6,245 nucleotides of DNA from a bacterium (lineage in GTDB: Bacteria; Krumholzibacteriota; Krumholzibacteriia; Krumholzibacteriales; WJIX01). A program made the translations under genes and the position numbers. Positions 1 to 3,793 of the stretch are shown here, in pieces (within the stretch, counting starts at the first letter, position 1; the number at the start of each line of letters is the position of its first letter). The notes beneath the pieces were generated by a model, which was not told where the DNA came from, made no database searches, and was given only the letters and a program-made list of their open reading frames with translations. Location: contig JAGHBT010000098.1 of the NCBI GenBank assembly GCA_021160845.1, forward strand, positions 1-6,245, read 5' to 3'.

Positions 1-278
1 CCCTGTTCTCCGGCGTAATTTTCAAGGACAAACCTTCCGAGTACGTCCGAATTTCCATCATCTTCATTCCATAATTCACTGACTTGGTCAAGCCCTCTTT
101 TTATTGCATCACGCTGTTCTTCGCCATTTTTTAATACAAGCTCCTCTTCAAGTTTCATCACACTTCCCTTCATCCAGGATGGCTGCTGCGTATTTCCATC
201 AGCGCTACAAAACAGCGAACAAAGCAAAATTATTATAGCGCAAACACTTGCAGTTGCTACTCTTACGCGAAGACCCAT
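1..278 (-). CDS. Exported protein of unknown function, N-terminal part (3' end outside window)
   Basis: An ATG at 276-278 opens a frame of 92 full codons that runs off the left edge without a stop. The N-terminus has a short basic n-region (MGLRVRV), a hydrophobic core over about residues 8-24 (VCAIIILLCSLF) and small residues C24-S25-A26 before D27. This is a classical secretion signal with probable signal peptidase I cleavage after A26. C20 and C24 are lipobox candidates, but F or L at -1 is not canonical, so a lipoprotein is less likely. The mature part is acidic and looks helical (MKLEEELVLKNGEEQRDAIK, then GLDQVSELWNEDDG and FVLENYAGEQ). I do not recognise the family with confidence. The W-x-DDG...F-x-x-x-NYAG pattern resembles the start of larger exported hypothetical proteins, but that is recollection only. 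A perfect AGGAGG six bases upstream fixes the start. It lies 98 bp downstream of the methyltransferase gene at 377-1066 on the same strand. Confidence 0.85.
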   Translation of the reverse strand, partial: MGLRVRVATASVCAIIILLCSLFCSADGNTQQPSWMKGSVMKLEEELVLKNGEEQRDAIKRGLDQVSELWNEDDGNSDVLGRFVLENYAGEQ

Positions 279-376
279 TATCTACCTCCTTATATAACTA
301 AATTTCTGTTATCATTACATATAAATTCTCAATTTTCCAGAACAAATTGCACAATAATATAAAAAAGTTCTATGTT
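279..376 (-). other. AT-rich intergenic region upstream of the exported-protein gene
   Basis: These 98 bp lie between the methyltransferase stop codon at 377-379 and the exported-protein start. They are very AT-rich, with a T6 run at 361-366 on the minus strand just after the methyltransferase gene. There is no stable GC-rich stem before that run, so I do not call a terminator. Several TATA-like hexamers occur, but none pairs with a convincing -35 box at 16-18 bp. The length and the strong Shine-Dalgarno are compatible with a separate promoter here, which the sequence alone does not prove. Confidence 0.4.
285..290 (-). promoter_or_regulatory. Strong Shine-Dalgarno for the exported-protein gene
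   Basis: On the minus strand this reads AGGAGG, six bases before the ATG at 276-278. It is the best ribosome-binding site in the window. It supports both the start and the reality of this edge-truncated gene. Confidence 0.85.
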
Positions 377-1066
377 TTACGGCTTGATAATGTAAAAACG
401 CGATGTCATTATATTTTCTGCACGGTATTTAATTACATTAGATTTTAAATATCTGTCGATCAATCGATAATCAAATCCAAAATGCGTACTCCAGCCGGAC
501 CGATTATCCCTGAAATTACTCATATTCCTACGAAGCACTAGCGAGATAAGATATTTAAAATACAATGTCCGACCGGGTAATTCATTAAGTCTGTAGCGAA
601 AAAAAAGGGTCTTAACAAGAAATTTTATAATTCCTACCAGCCCAATTTCAATCGGGACTGTTACCAACAAAGTCCCTCCTTCACTTGTGCTTCTCAATAA
701 ATTACTTAATGCCACACCGCAATTTCCAATGTGCTCTAGGGTTTCAAAACAAGTAACAAAATCAAATTTACCAACATCAGCTTGTTCATTTAACTCAATA
801 AACGAAAAATTAAACAATGGATATCTACCCTTCGCGATTTCTAAATTAGCCGAGTGATCAAATCCATAAACCTCGGCAGTCTTTAGAAAATCAGCGATAA
901 GATTGGTTAAATATCCATTACTGCACCCAATATCCGCGTATGTTATTACTCGGTGATTTATTAATACTTCTTCTTTAATTACTTTGAAGATATGGCGCAA
1001 TCTTCTTCTGTGAGGAAAGTTTCTAAACGATCTATCTTTATATGTTAGCGAATGATCAAGTACCAT
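377..1066 (-). CDS. Class I SAM-dependent methyltransferase (229 aa)
   Basis: A Rossmann-fold methyltransferase predicted to transfer a methyl group from S-adenosylmethionine to an unidentified acceptor. The visible motifs are the SAM-binding glycine loop DIGCSNGY (residues 45-52), the acidic end of strand beta-2 in VYGFD (D70), the FDFVTCFETLEHI segment (101-113) typical of Methyltransf_11/23-type enzymes, and GGTLLVTVP (130-138) as the post-motif strand. An insertion after this (about 143-180) is hydrophobic and basic, which in related enzymes often cradles a lipid or glycan substrate; that reading is inference. The length fits a single-domain enzyme. No membrane helix is certain and no signal peptide is present, so it is probably cytosolic. 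The ATG has only a weak upstream AGAG (1077-1080), and no other in-frame start lies before the SAM motif. It follows another methyltransferase gene by 46 bp on the same strand, so co-transcription is likely. Confidence 0.88.
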   Translation of the reverse strand: MVLDHSLTYKDRSFRNFPHRRRLRHIFKVIKEEVLINHRVITYADIGCSNGYLTNLIADFLKTAEVYGFDHSANLEIAKGRYPLFNFSFIELNEQADVGKFDFVTCFETLEHIGNCGVALSNLLRSTSEGGTLLVTVPIEIGLVGIIKFLVKTLFFRYRLNELPGRTLYFKYLISLVLRRNMSNFRDNRSGWSTHFGFDYRLIDRYLKSNVIKYRAENIMTSRFYIIKP

Positions 1067-1112
1067 AAGGCTTTTTCTCTAAACCGTAATTATACAAACT
1101 CCATTTTCAGAT

Positions 1113-1742
1113 TTATTTCTCCGCATTGATCACGACAAATGATCCTACTCCATATCCTTCCTTTACCGGTTCAACACTTTTAATCAGAGGCAGTTCATGG
1201 AAAAGTGTTTGATTAAAACTGAATTTCTTAAAGCCAGCTCTTTTCAAACCGTAAACAAGTTCATCTACCGTATAAAAAATGGCCGTTCTGTAAAAAAGGC
1301 TTTCCGCCTTACGCCTCTTATATAATTTTCCAACAACGCTGTCTCTGTCGATAAATCCAATAATTAATGAACCACCGTTTCTTAATATTCGGTATGCTTC
1401 CTTAAAAGAAATCTCTATATCATCTACAAAACAGATAGTTGTTACCATTAACGCGAAATCGAACTGTGAATCGTCAAAATCAAGATTTTCAGCTACACCT
1501 CTAACAACTTTAATACCTCTCTTGCGGGCGATTCTCCCCATTTCTCTTGACGGATCAACCCCAATCTTAATGCCCAACGGCACCGCGAAACGACCACTTC
1601 CCACACCAATCTCAATACCATTTTTACCAGGTGGTAATTGCGCCTTTACCGCCTGAAGCTCTGACTCAAAAGCAAATTCGTTTCTCTCGAACCAATCTTC
1701 ATACCTTGCCGAGTATTCATCAAAAGGATTTTGTCCGGTCAT
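1113..1742 (-). CDS. Class I SAM-dependent methyltransferase (209 aa)
   Basis: A second Rossmann-fold methyltransferase, not obviously a paralogue of its neighbour. Numbered from the start chosen here: FDEYSARYEDWFER (7-20) is a typical N-terminal cap, IEIGVGSGRF (43-52) is the SAM-binding loop, GVDPS (61-65) carries the ribose-binding acidic D63, AENLDF (84-89) is the adenine-contacting region, and FDFALMVTTICFVDD (94-108) and RNGGSLIIGF (121-130) complete the core. The C-terminus, EGYGVGSFVVINAEK, resembles a widespread bacterial and archaeal family of about 200 aa with unknown acceptor. The frame can be extended by ten codons to a TTG at 1770-1772, with an ATG at 1767-1769. Neither has a ribosome-binding site, whereas the ATG at 1740-1742 follows AGGGAG at seven bases, and homologues in my recollection begin near this MTGxNPFDEY. 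It lies 46 bp upstream of the other methyltransferase and 88 bp downstream of the DUF89 gene. Confidence 0.88.
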   Translation of the reverse strand: MTGQNPFDEYSARYEDWFERNEFAFESELQAVKAQLPPGKNGIEIGVGSGRFAVPLGIKIGVDPSREMGRIARKRGIKVVRGVAENLDFDDSQFDFALMVTTICFVDDIEISFKEAYRILRNGGSLIIGFIDRDSVVGKLYKRRKAESLFYRTAIFYTVDELVYGLKRAGFKKFSFNQTLFHELPLIKSVEPVKEGYGVGSFVVINAEK

Positions 1743-1749
1743 AACCTGT

Positions 1750-1755
1750 CTCCCT
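1750..1755 (-). promoter_or_regulatory. Shine-Dalgarno that decides the methyltransferase start at 1742
   Basis: The minus strand reads AGGGAG, seven bases before the ATG at 1740-1742. The upstream in-frame TTG (1770-1772) and ATG (1767-1769) have no purine-rich element in front of them, so this site selects the shorter 209 aa product. Confidence 0.7.
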
Positions 1756-1777
1756 AATATATTAATCATCAAACTGT

Positions 1778-1796
1778 GAACTTAAGCTTTTAGTTC
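1778..1796. repeat. Interrupted 19-bp inverted repeat upstream of methyltransferase
   Basis: GAACT at 1778-1782 and AGTTC at 1792-1796 are exact reverse complements, separated by nine bases that include the palindrome AAGCTT. Two further A-T pairs form inside one mismatch on each side. The element lies in the 88-bp gap between the DUF89 and methyltransferase genes, 36-54 bp upstream of the 1742 start. It could be an operator half-site pair or a weak hairpin. The stem is too short and AT-rich, and has no following T-run, for an intrinsic terminator. A chance occurrence is quite possible. Confidence 0.35.
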
Positions 1797-1830
1797 CAAT
1801 CGTCAATACACGAACGCTTAGCAAATTCAT

Positions 1831-2676
1831 TTAAATATTTATACCTTTCAGCACAATATCTCCTTCGCTGACTCCAATATCATTGGCAATAACCCAGCAT
1901 TTTGCCTTTAGCAAAAAGAATACAGGACCTTTTTCTTCGGAAAGTCCCTCGTAATTTCCCTGGCCCTTGCTGATAATAAATTTAGATTTTCGATATAGCT
2001 GCATAAATTCAGCATTACATGTTTCAAGAACAGTTCCGGGAGCTCTTGTTCCAGATGATAATATACGCGCGACCTTGTCAACCCCCGCCTGTATGGCATC
2101 CTCACGGGTTACATCATTTATAACGGGTATTTCTCTGACAACATATGTAACTGGTTTCTTTATTTCCTCGATTAAAATCCTGTCAAAAACGGATTCTCCG
2201 GCATTATCTCCAATATAGAGAATCTCATCTGTTTTACCCAAATGATGCTTGAATTTATCATAATCGAATATTGAGAAATCCTTTTTCAGTACTACATTTA
2301 TTTCCTCTTCGATATCAAACTTCTTATTCACTCCAAAATCTATAACATTACCGGCAATCGCGAGCCTTATAGCCGTAAGGAGCCTGTCATCCGAGTTTTT
2401 AATTTCATTTTTCAGGGAAGGATACAAATCAAGAGCTTGTGAAATATTCTTTTCTTTTACTTTTTTGTATGGATCATATTCTCCCGTAATTTTACTTACC
2501 TTATCATAAATCAACATTCCTGTCTCGGGGGGTGTATTTTCAACCGGAATATCTCTCAGTATCGTGCCCACCTCATCGAGAAGACTTTTTAATTTCTTCT
2601 CGTCCCTTGTTACCATTCGTCCGGCACGGAGCGCCTGATTAAAAAAACACGGAATACAATCAAGGTATGTTCTCAC
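1831..2676 (-). CDS. DUF89/ARMT1-like metal-dependent phosphatase (281 aa)
   Basis: A member of the DUF89 (ARMT1-like) family. Characterised members are divalent-metal-dependent phosphatases thought to remove phosphate from damaged or over-accumulated phosphometabolites. The protein begins MRTYLDCIPCFFNQAL, with the C7-x-x-C10 pair that marks the prokaryotic CxxC subfamily. The family signatures follow in order: AIAGNVIDFG (107-115, N110 and D113), the metal-binding DNAGES (157-162, D157-N158), VREIPVINDVT (180-190, N187-D188), SSGTRAPGT (207-215) and the SKGQGNYEG loop (236-244). All key residues I know are present and the length is typical, so it is probably active and cytosolic. The true substrate is unknown. 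The start is GTG at 2674-2676, chosen because the CxxC segment must be included; a modest GGGAAG sits six bases upstream. It heads the leftward gene set and is divergent from the metallophosphoesterase. Confidence 0.93.
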   Translation of the reverse strand: MRTYLDCIPCFFNQALRAGRMVTRDEKKLKSLLDEVGTILRDIPVENTPPETGMLIYDKVSKITGEYDPYKKVKEKNISQALDLYPSLKNEIKNSDDRLLTAIRLAIAGNVIDFGVNKKFDIEEEINVVLKKDFSIFDYDKFKHHLGKTDEILYIGDNAGESVFDRILIEEIKKPVTYVVREIPVINDVTREDAIQAGVDKVARILSSGTRAPGTVLETCNAEFMQLYRKSKFIISKGQGNYEGLSEEKGPVFFLLKAKCWVIANDIGVSEGDIVLKGINI

Positions 2677-2683
2677 TATTTTC

Positions 2684-2699
2684 TTCCCGTTTTCCCGTT
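2684..2699. repeat. Perfect tandem octamer duplication in the DUF89 leader
   Basis: The plus strand reads TTCCCGTT twice in direct succession. In the mRNA orientation this is AACGGGAA repeated, ending immediately before the bases GAAAATA that precede the GTG start. The proximal copy supplies the purine-rich GGGAAG used as ribosome-binding site, so the duplication places two similar purine patches eight bases apart. Slippage origin is likely; a functional effect is speculative. Confidence 0.6.
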
Positions 2700-2874
2700 A
2701 CCATTCCGGAACTTGTAAATAAACTTCACTGTTATGGGTGCAGAGTCTAAACAAAAGAAATTTCTACTTCAAGAACTAAAGCAAAGAAACTGCATATTAA
2801 TAGTAGCAGAATTGCTTTTCTCATTGATATTATTTCTACTTTCCGACACATTAGTTGTATATATTTCAAAAAAT

Positions 2875-2879
2875 AGGAG
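2875..2879 (+). promoter_or_regulatory. Shine-Dalgarno favouring the 2890 start of the metallophosphoesterase
   Basis: AGGAG lies ten bases before the ATG at 2890-2892. Spacing is at the long end of the usual range. The alternative ATG at 2734 is preceded by AT-rich sequence with no purine-rich element, so this site is the main evidence for the internal start. Confidence 0.55.
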
Positions 2880-2889
2880 TTTTGTTAAA

Positions 2890-3789
2890 ATGAAAAATGT
2901 TAATAATTATTCAGAAAATTTTAAAAAACCGAACGGGTCAACAAACTGTTTTTTTGTTTCGGATCTTCATGGCAGAATAGACCGATTCCAAAAACTGTTT
3001 CAGACAATCGAAATCGAAAAACCTGAAATCGTTTTTCTTGGAGGAGACATCCTGCCCAAGTTACAATCGTCCGGCAACGGAATTAAAGATTTTATTAATG
3101 ATTATCTGTTAAAGGAATTGTCATATCTACGCGTGAAACTCAAGGATTCATACCCACGTATTTTTGTAATATTGGGAAATGACGATGGACAATATTATGA
3201 AAAGAGCTTAATAAAAGCCTCGTCAGAAGGATTGCTTGACTACATCCATAACTGTAAGAAACAGGTTGGACGATGGACAATATACGGTTATTCCTACGTT
3301 CCTCCAACTCCCTACAGACTGAAAGACTGGGAACGATACGATGTTTCCCGCTACATTGATCCTGGCTGTATTTCTCCCGAAGAAGGAGAACACTCGTTTC
3401 CGATTTCTCCGAACGAAGTAAGATATTCTACTATTCAAAAGGACCTCAATGAATTGACAGGAACGGAAGATCTTCACGATGCGGTGTTTTTGTTTCATAC
3501 ACCACCTTATAAATCTAACTTGGACCGCGCAGCACTCGACGGACAAATGATCGACCATGTACCGCTTGATTTACATGTTGGGAGCATCGCTGTTAGACGT
3601 CTTGTCGAGGCAAAGCAACCACACCTTACACTTCATGGACACATACATGAATCAGCGAAAATCACGGGTGCGTGGCAGGACCGAATCGGACGCACGATAA
3701 TGATATCGGCAGCTCACGATGGGCCGGAGCTGGCACTTGTAAAGTTCTATCTTGAAGATCCCAACTCGGCCACTCGAGAACTTCTATAA
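2890..3789 (+). CDS. Calcineurin-like metallophosphoesterase (299 aa; alternative start at 2734 gives 351 aa)
   Basis: A two-metal phosphoesterase of the calcineurin/MRE11 superfamily, hydrolysing an unknown phosphoester. Numbered from the ATG at 2890: motif I DLHG (D25, H27), motif II GGD (D53), motif III GNDD (N98, with Asp where many relatives have His), motif IV LFHTPP (H203) and motif V LHGHIHES (H249, H251, H253). All metal ligands are present. Conserved blocks between motifs (YVPPTPYRLKDWERYDVSRY at 137-156, DRAALDG at 212-218, AAHDGPELALV at 274-284) mark a specific subfamily that I recognise but cannot name. The frame stays open to an ATG at 2734, adding 52 residues with a basic start and a hydrophobic stretch (about 20-44 of the long form) that could be a membrane anchor. 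I prefer 2890 because of AGGAG upstream, domain boundaries and room for divergent promoters. The stop lies 4 bp from that of the convergent neighbour. Confidence 0.9.
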   Translation: MKNVNNYSENFKKPNGSTNCFFVSDLHGRIDRFQKLFQTIEIEKPEIVFLGGDILPKLQSSGNGIKDFINDYLLKELSYLRVKLKDSYPRIFVILGNDDGQYYEKSLIKASSEGLLDYIHNCKKQVGRWTIYGYSYVPPTPYRLKDWERYDVSRYIDPGCISPEEGEHSFPISPNEVRYSTIQKDLNELTGTEDLHDAVFLFHTPPYKSNLDRAALDGQMIDHVPLDLHVGSIAVRRLVEAKQPHLTLHGHIHESAKITGAWQDRIGRTIMISAAHDGPELALVKFYLEDPNSATRELL

Positions 3790-3793
3790 CAAT

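Larger units (their letters stand above)
2677..2889. other. Divergent intergenic region, possible minus-strand promoter
   Basis: The 213 bp between the GTG of the DUF89 gene and the preferred ATG of the metallophosphoesterase should hold promoters for both directions. On the minus strand, TTGAAG (2767-2772) and TAGACT (2744-2749) are separated by exactly 17 bp and match sigma-70 consensus at four of six positions each, pointing at the DUF89 gene with a leader of about 60 bases. On the plus strand, TTGATA (2824-2829) has only a poor -10 at the right distance, so I cannot place that promoter. In AT-rich DNA such matches are often accidental. If the phosphoesterase instead starts at 2734, only 57 bp remain between the genes. 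Confidence 0.3.

Noticed and set aside
361..399. Possible terminator after the methyltransferase at 377-1066: GTAAAA/TTTTAC arms followed by a T6 run on the minus strand
   Set aside because: The stem is about six AT-dominated pairs with an 11-base loop, it overlaps the coding end, and it is separated from the T-run by several bases, so it is too weak to call.
1743..1806. TTGACG at 1801-1806 (minus strand) as a -35 box for the methyltransferase genes
   Set aside because: No acceptable -10 hexamer occurs 16-18 bp downstream; the best candidate matches only three positions.
1967..2218. Plus-strand open frame of 83 codons opposite the DUF89 gene
   Set aside because: It covers the conserved DNAGE to SKGQGN region of the phosphatase in antisense and has no independent support.
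3223..3558. Minus-strand open frame of 111 codons opposite the metallophosphoesterase
   Set aside because: It overlaps conserved catalytic sequence on the other strand and shows no domain features.
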